From: JANQEA01 sp964530075
GTDB taxonomy: Bacteria > Bipolaricaulota > Bipolaricaulia > UBA7950 > UBA9294
Reading direction: 5' to 3'
NCBI GenBank assembly: GCA_964530075.1
Contig: CAZGXU010000072.1
Coordinates: forward strand, 1 to 6,289
Length of the DNA: 6,289 bases
The notes under the pieces are model-generated. The model had not been told where the DNA came from. It was given only the letters and a program-made list of their open reading frames with translations, and made no database searches. A program made the position numbers and the translations under genes. This document shows, piece by piece, positions 1 through 5,142 of this stretch (within the stretch, counting starts at the first letter, position 1; every line of letters begins with the position of its first letter).

Positions 1-2
1 CC

Positions 3-662
3 GAGACCGGCTCGGCCGGCACGTACTGGTACCCGACCTATCGCCTCGATTTCACCGTCGGGGCGCGTGGCGAGATCTCCCGGCCGATCCTCTACCTCGC
101 CGCGATCTTCGCGCGCTCGGACACCCTGACGCTCTATCTGGAGAACTCCCTCTCCCTGCAGGCGGGGATCCCCGGATTCGGCACGGCGCCCTTCGCCACC
201 GCCGAGTGGGTCGGAACGAAGCGCTTCCGACTCGCGCCCCTCCTCGACCTCGACCTGACGGCTTCGGTCTCCGGCTCGCTGCTCGAGGTGCTCCCCGCCG
301 AGTTCATGTTCTCGCTCGACGATCTGCACGCGTTCGCGTTCCCGCCGTTCGGCCTCTACCAGATCTTCGGGCGGGCCGAGCTCCTCCTCCCGCCGCTCGC
401 CAGGAACTCTGGCTACGCGATCTTCAACCTGACTCGAATCGAGGACATCACCGCGAGCGCGTTCGTCCAGGGAGGCCGGACGTGGGGCGGATGCCAACGG
501 GTCTGCGAATCGGGGATCCGGATCGAGGCCGGCGGGATGCTCACGTTCCGGCTCGACGCGTTCCTCGGATCGTCGATCGATCTCTCCGTCGGCTATGCCC
601 ACCCGCTGCTCGGCCCCGACGGCGAGGGCGCGATGTTCGTCGAGCTTGCCGGTCCGTTCTAG
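3..662 (+). CDS. Outer-membrane beta-barrel protein, C-terminal 219 residues (5' truncated)
   Basis: The frame is open from the left edge to TAG at 660-662, so the start lies outside the window. The 219 visible residues alternate hydrophobic and polar positions in short stretches separated by turns. They are rich in aromatic and small residues and end in Phe (last residues VELAGPF), the classic C-terminal signature recognised by the BAM machinery. Motif-like segments are SAFVQGGRTW and the closing pair of strands around GGMLTFRLDAFLGSS and SVGYAHPLLG. These resemble the last strands of D15/Omp85-like or propeller-plus-barrel surface proteins, but the N-terminal domain that would separate those families is missing. 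Two cysteines (GGCQRVCESG) could form a disulfide in an external loop. GTG at 288 lies in the same frame but is internal, because coding character continues upstream. Confident as an envelope beta-barrel; the family is uncertain. Confidence 0.75.
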   Translation, partial: ETGSAGTYWYPTYRLDFTVGARGEISRPILYLAAIFARSDTLTLYLENSLSLQAGIPGFGTAPFATAEWVGTKRFRLAPLLDLDLTASVSGSLLEVLPAEFMFSLDDLHAFAFPPFGLYQIFGRAELLLPPLARNSGYAIFNLTRIEDITASAFVQGGRTWGGCQRVCESGIRIEAGGMLTFRLDAFLGSSIDLSVGYAHPLLGPDGEGAMFVELAGPF

Positions 663-826
663 GCGCCTCGGCCGGCCGTCGGACGACGTTCGTGGCCGAC
701 CGCGAATTCCCCGGCGATAGTCGGCGGAGGCGAAGCTGCGGCTCGACCTCACCGACGAGTCGATCCGTCAGGTCGCGTCCCGCAACCCGAAGGTCCTCCT
801 CAGGATCGGCCGCTCGGCGCGCTCAT

Positions 827-2071
827 TCAGGGTCCGTCCCGGACGCGTGCGAGCGGATAGGCGACGAGCGCCAATCCGCCGAAGATCAGGATCGCCGGTC
901 CGACGCCCAGCCGATCCGCGGCGAGGCCGATCAACGGCGCGAAGATCGCCGTCAGCGCGGTCCGCAGCTGCGTCTCGACGGAGAGCCCCGTCGCCATCAG
1001 CTGATGGTCGATCCGCTCGGAGACGAAGCCGACGATCATCGGCCGGCGGACGTTCTGCGCCACGTACAGGAGGAAGTAGGCGACGATCGCTCCGACCTCC
1101 AGGCCGCCCCATGTCGACAGGCCGGCCGCCGCGAGGAGCCCCATGCCCACCAGGTACGCCCCGTTGATCGCCTTCGAGAGCGAGGCCGCCCGTTCTTGCA
1201 CGTAGCCGGCACGGGAGGAGGCGAAGCTCGTCGCGAGGTAGATCACGAGGAAGAGCCCCCCGACGACGACGGCCACGCGGCGCTCCTCCCCGAGCGTCAG
1301 GAAGAGCGGGAGCGTCAGGGCCTGCGCCTGAAGGATCGGCTGGAGGTAGTCCTTCGTCGACCTGAACGCGGCGTCGAACGCCCCTCCGCTGAACAGCCCT
1401 CTCAGGAGGACCTGTCGCCTGAGCCCCTCGACCGTCGTCCGGACCGTATTCCTCAATCGCTCGAATACGGCTCTCCACGACCAGACGATCCGCTCGACGT
1501 GGCCGTCGAGTTCCGCCGGGTACGTGACCATTAGGAGGAGCCCCAGGACGTACGGCACCATCGAAGCGAGGAAGACGACGCGGTAGCTCCCGGCCCAGAA
1601 GACGACGCCGGCGCCGATCAGCGCCGCCAGCGCCGATCCGAACTGCGAGGCCGCCCGCGTCCTCCCGTAGTACGCGACGCGCCGATCCTCGAAGCCGTGC
1701 AGCCGGAGGTGTTCGAGGATCATCGCCTTGTGCGTCCCTGAGCGGAGCGCCTCCCCGAGGGCGAACAGGACCATCGCCGGCGCGTACGCGGCGTAGCTCG
1801 AGAAGACGCCGAACAGGGCGAACGAGCCGAGGTACGCAGCGAACGCCGCGATCATCGCCCGCCGCCGGCCGAACGCATCGGCGACGATCCCGGTCGGGAT
1901 CTCGAGGACGTTCGTGCTCAGCTCCCGGATCGCGTAGAGCGACCCGATCGCCAGGTACGTCAGCCCCGCCTCGCGGAAGAAGAGGATGAGGAACGGATCG
2001 AAGAACCGGAGGTTCTTCAAGAAACCGTACGTCCGGAACTTCCAGAACATCCGATCGCCCTGCGAATCCAT
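827..2071 (-). CDS. MFS transporter (12-TM type), substrate unknown
   Basis: The product is a 414-residue inner-membrane secondary transporter of the major facilitator superfamily, the usual length for a 12-helix member. Motif A of the first half is visible at residues 61-71 (GIVADAFGRRR) in the loop after TM2. A weaker echo occurs in the second half at about 382-391 (GLAADRLGVG). Hydrophobic helices recur throughout, with a long charged central loop at about residues 188-225 (WSWRAVFERLRNTVR) separating the halves. A segment like SGTHKAMILEH (111-121) is typical of uncharacterised MFS_1 members. The start at ATG 2071 is supported by a strong Shine-Dalgarno GGGGAGGAG at 2086-2078, 6 bases upstream. 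An internal Met at residue 8 lacks this support. The gene is divergent from the GNAT gene and convergent with the barrel gene, so it is probably monocistronic. No substrate can be inferred from sequence or neighbours. Confidence 0.9.
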   Translation of the reverse strand: MDSQGDRMFWKFRTYGFLKNLRFFDPFLILFFREAGLTYLAIGSLYAIRELSTNVLEIPTGIVADAFGRRRAMIAAFAAYLGSFALFGVFSSYAAYAPAMVLFALGEALRSGTHKAMILEHLRLHGFEDRRVAYYGRTRAASQFGSALAALIGAGVVFWAGSYRVVFLASMVPYVLGLLLMVTYPAELDGHVERIVWSWRAVFERLRNTVRTTVEGLRRQVLLRGLFSGGAFDAAFRSTKDYLQPILQAQALTLPLFLTLGEERRVAVVVGGLFLVIYLATSFASSRAGYVQERAASLSKAINGAYLVGMGLLAAAGLSTWGGLEVGAIVAYFLLYVAQNVRRPMIVGFVSERIDHQLMATGLSVETQLRTALTAIFAPLIGLAADRLGVGPAILIFGGLALVAYPLARVRDGP

Positions 2072-2099
2072 CCGCAGCTCCTCCCCGGTCCTGAAAGGG

Positions 2100-2129
2100 A
2101 TCGTACACCCCCGCCCCCCTCGGCTTCAC
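2100..2129 (-). promoter_or_regulatory. Possible promoter of the MFS gene
   Basis: On the minus strand GTGAAG (2129-2124) is followed after 18 bases by TACGAT (2105-2100). The -10 matches the sigma-70 consensus at 4 of 6 positions and the -35 at only 3 of 6. The 18-base spacing and the distance to the Shine-Dalgarno are reasonable, and other promoters in this window also use 18-base spacers. Weak call. Confidence 0.3.
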
Positions 2130-2159
2130 GCGTCTGCAGCGCCGTCACGGCGACGTCGG

Positions 2160-2189
2160 TTGCACGCCCCGCCCCGTCGGGCCTAGAGT
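2160..2189 (+). promoter_or_regulatory. Promoter of the GNAT-DUF3795 operon, probably leaderless
   Basis: TTGCAC (2160-2165), an 18-base spacer, then TAGAGT (2184-2189; 4 of 6 consensus). Only 9 bases separate the -10 box from ATG 2199, and no Shine-Dalgarno lies in front of that ATG. Transcription would begin within about 3 bases of the start codon, giving a leaderless mRNA. The same arrangement recurs before the gene at 5143. Confidence 0.5.
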
Positions 2190-2198
2190 GGCGACACG

Positions 2199-2756
2199 AT
2201 GAACCTCCGAAGGGCGACGCCGGATGACGCGGCGACGATCGCCGGGATTCATGTCGAAACCTGGCGGGCGGCCTATCGCGGCCTCGTCCCCGATTCGCAC
2301 CTGTTGAGGTTGGATCCCGGCCCGCAAGGCGCGGAGCGGTTCCGCGAGTTCCTCGAATCGGGAGAGGGCGAGACCTACGTCGTCGAGCGGGACGGCCAAC
2401 CGATCGGCCTTCTCACCGTCGGCCCCTGCCGCGACGACGACCTCGACGAGTCCATCGGTGAGATCTGGGGGATCTATCTGGCAGCGGACCAGTGGCGGCG
2501 GGGGATCGGGGCGCGGGTCTGCGCGCGGGCCGAGGAGATGCTTCGAGCGCGCGGCTCTCGTCGGATCGTCCTGTGGGTGTTCGAGGGGAACAACCGCGCA
2601 AGGCGGTTCTACGAGGCGATGGGATACTCCGCCGACGGCGCGACCAAGGTCATCGAGGTCGGCGCACCGCTGACTGCGGTCCGATACGGCAAGGATCTGC
2701 CGGATGGAACGCCGCTGCCCGAGCCGGGCCGTGGTCCGGAGGTCGAGGAGACGTGA
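2199..2756 (+). CDS. GNAT family N-acetyltransferase
   Basis: The product is a 185-residue cytoplasmic acyltransferase expected to move an acetyl group from acetyl-CoA to an amine; the acceptor is unknown. The N-terminus (RRATPDD, then ETWRAAYRGLVPD at 20-32) matches the common GNAT subgroup with a WRxAYRGLxPD signature. The acetyl-CoA pyrophosphate-binding motif A is QWRRGIGARV (98-107), after strand beta-4 (GEIWGIYL, 87-94). Motif B is WVFEGNNRARRFYEAMGY (126-143), with the Asn and Tyr typical of the family. A Pro-rich acidic tail (168-185) extends beyond the fold. ATG 2199 is the natural start by N-terminal homology, although no Shine-Dalgarno is present and the promoter suggests a leaderless message. 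The stop overlaps the start of the DUF3795 gene by four bases (GTGA), so the two are probably translationally coupled. Confidence 0.92.
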   Translation: MNLRRATPDDAATIAGIHVETWRAAYRGLVPDSHLLRLDPGPQGAERFREFLESGEGETYVVERDGQPIGLLTVGPCRDDDLDESIGEIWGIYLAADQWRRGIGARVCARAEEMLRARGSRRIVLWVFEGNNRARRFYEAMGYSADGATKVIEVGAPLTAVRYGKDLPDGTPLPEPGRGPEVEET

Positions 2757-3205
2757 ACGCGAAGCGAGACCTACTCGCCTACTGCGACCTCTACTGCGGC
2801 GACTGCGCCGGCCGTGCGGGGCGACTCGCCGACGCTGCCGAGAGCCTTCGCGCAGCGATCGAAGCCCACCGGTTCGATCGGACGGCCGAGTGCGTCTTCG
2901 CGGACGAGATTCCAGACTACGCCCGGTTCCGCGAAACGCTCGCGTTCCTGGCCGACCTGAGGTGCGAGACCCCGTGCCGCGCGCGCGAAGCGGGAACCAC
3001 GTCCTGCGCGGTGAGGGCCTGCTGCATCGAGAAGGGGTACTTCGCCTGCCACGAGTGCGACGCGTCCGCGACGTGCGGCACGCTCCGTGAGAACGTCGAG
3101 CGCTGCGGCTACGCGTCGCTGGAGAACATCCGCGCGATCCGCGCGATGGGGCTCGACGCCTGGCTCACCTCAGGGAACCGACGGTGGTTCCGGTCGGAGC
3201 CGTAG
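2753..3205 (+). CDS. DUF3795-type cysteine-rich protein
   Basis: The product is a 150-residue protein with 15 cysteines. It opens with the DUF3795 hallmark AYCDLYCGDCAG (9-20) and continues with CETPCRAREAG (71-81), the motif CAVRACCIEKGYFACHEC (85-102) and CGTL (108-111). The CxxxCxxC opening and later C-x4-CC-x7-CxxC pattern suggest binding of zinc or an iron-sulfur cluster, but no function is established for the family. I chose GTG 2753 because it begins just before the conserved YC(x)LYCGDC block, overlaps the upstream stop as GTGA (2753-2756), and has GGAGG at 2738-2742, 10 bases upstream. A longer frame from 2492 exists, but it merely shadows the GNAT gene. Family assignment is confident from the cysteine pattern; role unknown. 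Confidence 0.85.
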   Translation: MNAKRDLLAYCDLYCGDCAGRAGRLADAAESLRAAIEAHRFDRTAECVFADEIPDYARFRETLAFLADLRCETPCRAREAGTTSCAVRACCIEKGYFACHECDASATCGTLRENVERCGYASLENIRAIRAMGLDAWLTSGNRRWFRSEP

Positions 3206-3228
3206 CCTCGGCCGCTTCGTGCCTGGCC

Positions 3229-3390
3229 CTAGAAATCGTCCGGATCGATTTCGATAAGGCTCAGAGGATCCCTTCGCTCGACCCCGAGCAGCGCGCCGCA
3301 CTCCGGGCAGAGCACCTCAGCCCCGATCGCGACGCTCTCCCGGTGGATTCTGATGTCCTGTCGGCACGAAGGACAGACCGCATCGACCAT
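3229..3390 (-). CDS. LysW-like zinc-ribbon protein, third of three (short tail)
   Basis: The product is 53 residues, below many gene-finder limits. CPSC (6-9) and CPEC (28-31) form a two-knuckle zinc ribbon, followed by RDPLSL (40-45), the DPLxL motif seen in LysW-family amino-group carrier proteins. Residues C6, C9, C28, C31, L35, V37, P42, L43 and L45 sit at exactly the same positions in all three genes of this operon. The protein ends IDPDDF, without the long acidic tail of its siblings and without a terminal Glu, so a LysW-type carrier reaction at a C-terminal glutamate looks unlikely. ATG 3390 is preferred because GAGGAG lies 6 bases upstream and because it gives collinear cysteines. An in-frame ATG at 3408 overlaps the previous stop as ATGA and would add six residues (MNEERA). 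Structure well supported; function inferred only. Confidence 0.8.
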   Translation of the reverse strand: MVDAVCPSCRQDIRIHRESVAIGAEVLCPECGALLGVERRDPLSLIEIDPDDF

Positions 3391-3404
3391 CGCTCTCTCC
3401 TCGT

Positions 3405-3608
3405 TCATTCGTCGGTCCAGTCAGCGTCTTCTGCGTCGTCCTCGGAGTCGTGGTACTCCTCATCGACCACCTCGAGAACGAGCGGGTCCTCCTCAATGAC
3501 CTCGAGGAGGGCATCGCATGCGGAGCAGTAGATGCGATTGAACAAGAACAGGGCCTCCGATTCCGTCTCGAACTGCTCGCCGCACTCCGGACACTCGACT
3601 CTAATCAC
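3405..3608 (-). CDS. LysW-like zinc-ribbon protein, second of three (acidic tail ending ADWTDE)
   Basis: The product is 67 residues. CPEC (6-9) and CSAC (28-31) are the zinc-ligand pairs, followed by LLEVIEEDPLVLEV (34-47) with the DPLxL motif. The last 20 residues are strongly acidic and close with ADWTDE. LysW proteins characteristically end in an acidic stretch with a Trp and a terminal Glu (EDWGE type), whose gamma-carboxyl carries the biosynthetic intermediate, so this gene is the most LysW-like of the three. The start is GTG 3608, overlapping the upstream TGA as GTGA (3608-3605). The preceding GAGGAGGAAGAGGA serves as ribosome-binding site while also encoding the Glu run of the first gene. 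A longer frame reaching 3749 antisense-shadows nothing real; it runs through the first gene in another frame. No LysX/ArgX ligase or LysZ-type kinase is in the window, so carrier function is inference. Confidence 0.85.
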   Translation of the reverse strand: MIRVECPECGEQFETESEALFLFNRIYCSACDALLEVIEEDPLVLEVVDEEYHDSEDDAEDADWTDE

Positions 3609-3829
3609 TCCTCTTCCTCCTCCTCGGCGTCGTCTTCCGGGTGCCGCGCGCGCCCCGGCGCGTGCGCGACCACCATGCTCTCCGCCCCCTCCTCCAGCCG
3701 GAGGGGATGGGAATCGACGACCTTCAACCACGTCCAGCACTTCGGACACCGGTGCGCGCCTTTCGACTCAACGGCCCGTGCGGGAATCTCGATCATGCTT
3801 TGGCATACAGGGCAGACGACATCGTACAT
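3605..3829 (-). CDS. LysW-like zinc-ribbon protein, first of three (poly-Glu tail)
   Basis: The product is 74 residues and is the promoter-proximal member of the operon. Zinc-ligand pairs are CPVC (6-9) and CPKC (28-31). WTWLKVV (32-38) and SHPLRLEE (40-47) follow, the latter corresponding to DPLRLE in LysW proteins with His replacing Asp. A linker with Ala, Arg and His (about 49-63) leads to a tail EDDAEEEEEE, six consecutive glutamates at the very C-terminus. ATG 3829 is preceded by a GGGGGAG ribosome-binding site 4 bases upstream. Terminal Glu is compatible with a carrier role, but the Trp of the canonical tail is absent; metal binding, RNA polymerase association or a chaperone role cannot be excluded. 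Codon usage is like its neighbours and there is no sign of decay. Confidence 0.82.
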   Translation of the reverse strand: MYDVVCPVCQSMIEIPARAVESKGAHRCPKCWTWLKVVDSHPLRLEEGAESMVVAHAPGRARHPEDDAEEEEEE

Positions 3830-3914
3830 GCACTCCCCCTTTCCGCGTTCGATGCGGAATCCGCAGCGTTCTACCAGTCCACTCTAAGGAATGGGGATTG
3901 CTTCGGAGAGCTGC

Positions 3915-3944
3915 AGGATAGCGTCAGGAAGTCGGAGGAGTCAA
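3915..3944 (-). promoter_or_regulatory. Promoter of the triple zinc-ribbon operon
   Basis: On the minus strand TTGACT (3944-3939; 5 of 6 consensus) is followed after 18 bases by TATCCT (3920-3915; 4 of 6). A start near 3908 would leave a leader of about 80 bases before ATG 3829. The 3830-4119 stretch otherwise holds no convincing gene on either strand. Confidence 0.55.
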
Positions 3945-4065
3945 CGGATGCAGTCCGGCCATTCCTCCCTGTCATGAGGGTGGCCAATGTCCACACCCCA
4001 TCACGCGACATCCCGGCCGTTTCGACGATGACCCGCCACCGATCCTCTCGGGCCGGGGCTGCGCT

Positions 4066-4103
4066 GCGACACGGAGCGTCGGGAGCGACACGGGGCACAC
4101 GGA
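4066..4103 (+). repeat. Imperfect tandem repeat, 2 x 19 bp
   Basis: GCGACACGG occurs at 4066-4074 and again at 4085-4093. The full 19-base units match at 14 of 19 positions. The pair ends 16 bases before the -35 box of the promoter at 4120, a typical place for an activator or repressor. It may also be chance in GC-rich DNA. Confidence 0.35.
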
Positions 4104-4119
4104 ACGGTGACGACCGGAC

Positions 4120-4149
4120 TTGACACGCCTCCCCCATCGCCGCTAGGTT
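4120..4149 (+). promoter_or_regulatory. Promoter with perfect -35 box
   Basis: TTGACA (4120-4125) is a perfect consensus -35. After 18 bases comes TAGGTT (4144-4149), which has the TAxxxT skeleton of a -10 box. Expected transcription start is near 4156. It drives either the small ORF at 4169 or a structured RNA. Confidence 0.55.
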
Positions 4150-4168
4150 GGCATCAGGTGGTGGGAGT

Positions 4169-4357
4169 ATGAGGAAATCGCAGGGAGACGGAGATCCGGC
4201 GGCTCCGGAGGACGGAGCCGCGACACAGACGAAACCCGATCAGAAAGACAACCGCTTTCGCGTCGTGAGGCTCCGGTCTCGCAAATCGAGCCTCGGATGC
4301 CCCCGTGTCGGCCGGCTCGGCCGCTGGGATCCTCCCCCGAGGCTACTCGAGGGCTGA
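4169..4357 (+). CDS. Possible 62-residue basic protein (doubtful; may be a structured RNA)
   Basis: An ORF runs from ATG 4169 to TGA 4355-4357 directly behind the promoter at 4120. AGGTGG at 4156-4161 could act as ribosome-binding site 7 bases upstream, though it would coincide with the predicted transcript start. The N-terminal third is Gly/Asp/Pro/Gln rich and looks disordered. The middle, DNRFRVVRLRSRKSSL, is basic, and no known domain is recognised. Third-position GC is clearly lower than in the certain genes of the window. Two perfect inverted repeats lie inside it (4199-4221 and 4267-4294), which would suit a small RNA better than a protein. Its last 15 bases overlap the convergent gene ending at 4343. 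I regard coding as possible but unproven. Confidence 0.3.
   Translation: MRKSQGDGDPAAPEDGAATQTKPDQKDNRFRVVRLRSRKSSLGCPRVGRLGRWDPPPRLLEG
4199..4221 (+). other. RNA hairpin, 9-bp stem
   Basis: GCGGCTCCG (4199-4207) pairs perfectly with CGGAGCCGC (4213-4221) across the five-base loop GAGGA. It lies about 45 bases downstream of the predicted transcript start. The purine-rich loop could sequester or display a Shine-Dalgarno-like sequence. Confidence 0.45.
4267..4294 (+). other. RNA hairpin, 7-bp stem
   Basis: GAGGCTC (4267-4273) is perfectly complementary to GAGCCTC (4288-4294) with a 14-base loop. No T-run follows, so it is not a canonical terminator. Confidence 0.3.
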
Positions 4358-4588
4358 GCGGAGCGTCGATCGCCGGCGGCCGGGCGCGGGCGTGCTCGCC
4401 CGGTCCGAAGGGATGGTGTTTGCCTTTGAGCTTTGCATCCCGTCCGGCTCGGCAGCCCGAACGACGTCGAGAAGCGCCAGCATCTCGGTCGGATCGGCGA
4501 GCACCGCTTGCAGTTCCTCTTCGTCCTCGATGCCGAAGCGCTCTCTCACCCAGTCAGCGCTCGGCATCTTGGGCAGTCTATCGTGCAT
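4343..4588 (-). CDS. Small acidic helical protein, unknown function
   Basis: The product is 81 residues. ATG 4588 has an excellent ribosome-binding site (AGGAGG, 4 bases before the start), and codon use fits the genome. The N-terminal half is predicted helical and acidic: ADWVRERFGIEDEEELQAVL (11-30), then DPTEMLALLDVVRAAE (32-47). The C-terminal half (from about 51) is polar, Ser/Pro/Arg-rich and probably disordered. There is no signal peptide, membrane span or cysteine. It is not recognised as a member of any family. It ends tail to tail with the doubtful ORF at 4169-4357. The clear ribosome-binding site makes translation likely even though the function is unknown. Confidence 0.6.
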   Translation of the reverse strand: MHDRLPKMPSADWVRERFGIEDEEELQAVLADPTEMLALLDVVRAAEPDGMQSSKANTIPSDRASTPAPGRRRSTLRSALE

Positions 4589-4706
4589 CCTTCCTCCTCG
4601 GCGAGAGGCTACGACGACGCTTTCGTAACGGACACTACCCTCGCGGTGTCGGTTGGAGAAGAATGTCCGGTTGAGGTCGCCGGGTCCTCTTGGTCCCCTT
4701 CTTGAC

Positions 4707-5057
4707 TTGGGGATTCGGCCTAGGTTCCAGGCGCGGAACCGTCGTGCAGGTCTTCGCCTCTTTTGTGTCGCAGCCTGGCTCCTCGTCTGCCGCGATCCGG
4801 ATTCCCTCCTCATCGTCCAGAACGCGGTGGAGCTCGCCAGCGCGTTCCCGGGGTATCTGGAGCTCGTCGACGGGAGCGGCCAAGAGGACACCCGCTCCGA
4901 ATACCTGGCGGACGATGTCATGACGCCGCTCGCGGTGACGTCCGAGACGGAGTCCCACCTCGGCGCCTTCTCCGCGGTCGGCAAGCTCGTCCTCACCATC
5001 GACTACACGGCGGCGTCCGAGTCGGGCGACATCGGCGCACTCCTCGCGACGGAATGA
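4707..5057 (+). CDS. Hypothetical protein with strong coding bias but uncertain start; possible exported protein or gene remnant
   Basis: From about 4765 to TGA 5055-5057 nearly every codon ends in G or C and the composition looks like a real soluble protein (AFPGYLELVDGSGQED, then GAFSAVGKLVLTIDYTAAS). No ATG or GTG opens the frame before 4827. TTG 4707 gives 116 residues, TTG 4653 gives 134 and GTG 4827 gives 76; none has a ribosome-binding site. With TTG 4707 the N-terminus reads as basic residues followed by the hydrophobic run LRLFCVAAWLLVC (16-28), which could be a signal peptide, though the residue before Cys is Val, which is poor for a lipobox. The bases before about 4760 have non-coding character, so the true 5' end may have been lost. 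No family recognised. Confidence 0.4.
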   Translation: MGIRPRFQARNRRAGLRLFCVAAWLLVCRDPDSLLIVQNAVELASAFPGYLELVDGSGQEDTRSEYLADDVMTPLAVTSETESHLGAFSAVGKLVLTIDYTAASESGDIGALLATE

Positions 5058-5104
5058 CGACGGCGCCCGTTCGCAGCGCCCGCGTCGATGCCGTGAATGT
5101 CCTC

Positions 5105-5132
5105 TTGCACTGGGCTCGTACACTTGTAAAAA
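5105..5132 (+). promoter_or_regulatory. Promoter of the 5143 gene, probably leaderless
   Basis: TTGCAC (5105-5110), a 16-base spacer and TAAAAA (5127-5132). The -35 hexamer is identical to that of the GNAT operon. The -10 box ends 10 bases before ATG 5143, no Shine-Dalgarno is present, and the A-run contrasts with the GC-rich surroundings. Confidence 0.45.
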
Positions 5133-5139
5133 TGTACGA
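5116..5139. promoter_or_regulatory. Operator-like dyad containing a cop-box (TACAnnTGTA)
   Basis: TCGTACA (5116-5122) and TGTACGA (5133-5139) form a perfect 7-bp inverted repeat with a 10-base centre. Nested within it is TACACTTGTA (5119-5128), an exact match to TACAnnTGTA, the operator core recognised by CopY/BlaI/MecI-type winged-helix repressors. The dyad covers the -10 box and the predicted transcript start, so a bound protein would block RNA polymerase. No such regulator is encoded in the window, and TetR or GntR operators can look similar. Confidence 0.5.
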
Positions 5140-5142
5140 ACG

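Noticed and set aside
206..1534. 442-codon plus-strand ORF
   Set aside because: It overlaps the barrel gene and runs antisense through the MFS gene. Its product is extremely Arg/Pro-rich, which is typical of a shadow frame in GC-rich DNA.
768..2129. 453-codon minus-strand ORF, longer than the MFS frame
   Set aside because: It lies in another frame of the MFS gene, has an Arg/Gly/Pro-rich composition and no domains. The MFS frame has membrane helices, motif A and a good ribosome-binding site.
3871..4137. 88-codon minus-strand ORF upstream of the zinc-ribbon operon
   Set aside because: The predicted promoter of the operon lies inside it, there is no ribosome-binding site, and codon bias is weak.
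4702..4726. Promoter TTGACT with TAGGTT in front of the 4707 frame
   Set aside because: The spacer is only 13 bases, too short for a sigma-70 promoter, and it would overlap the proposed start codon.
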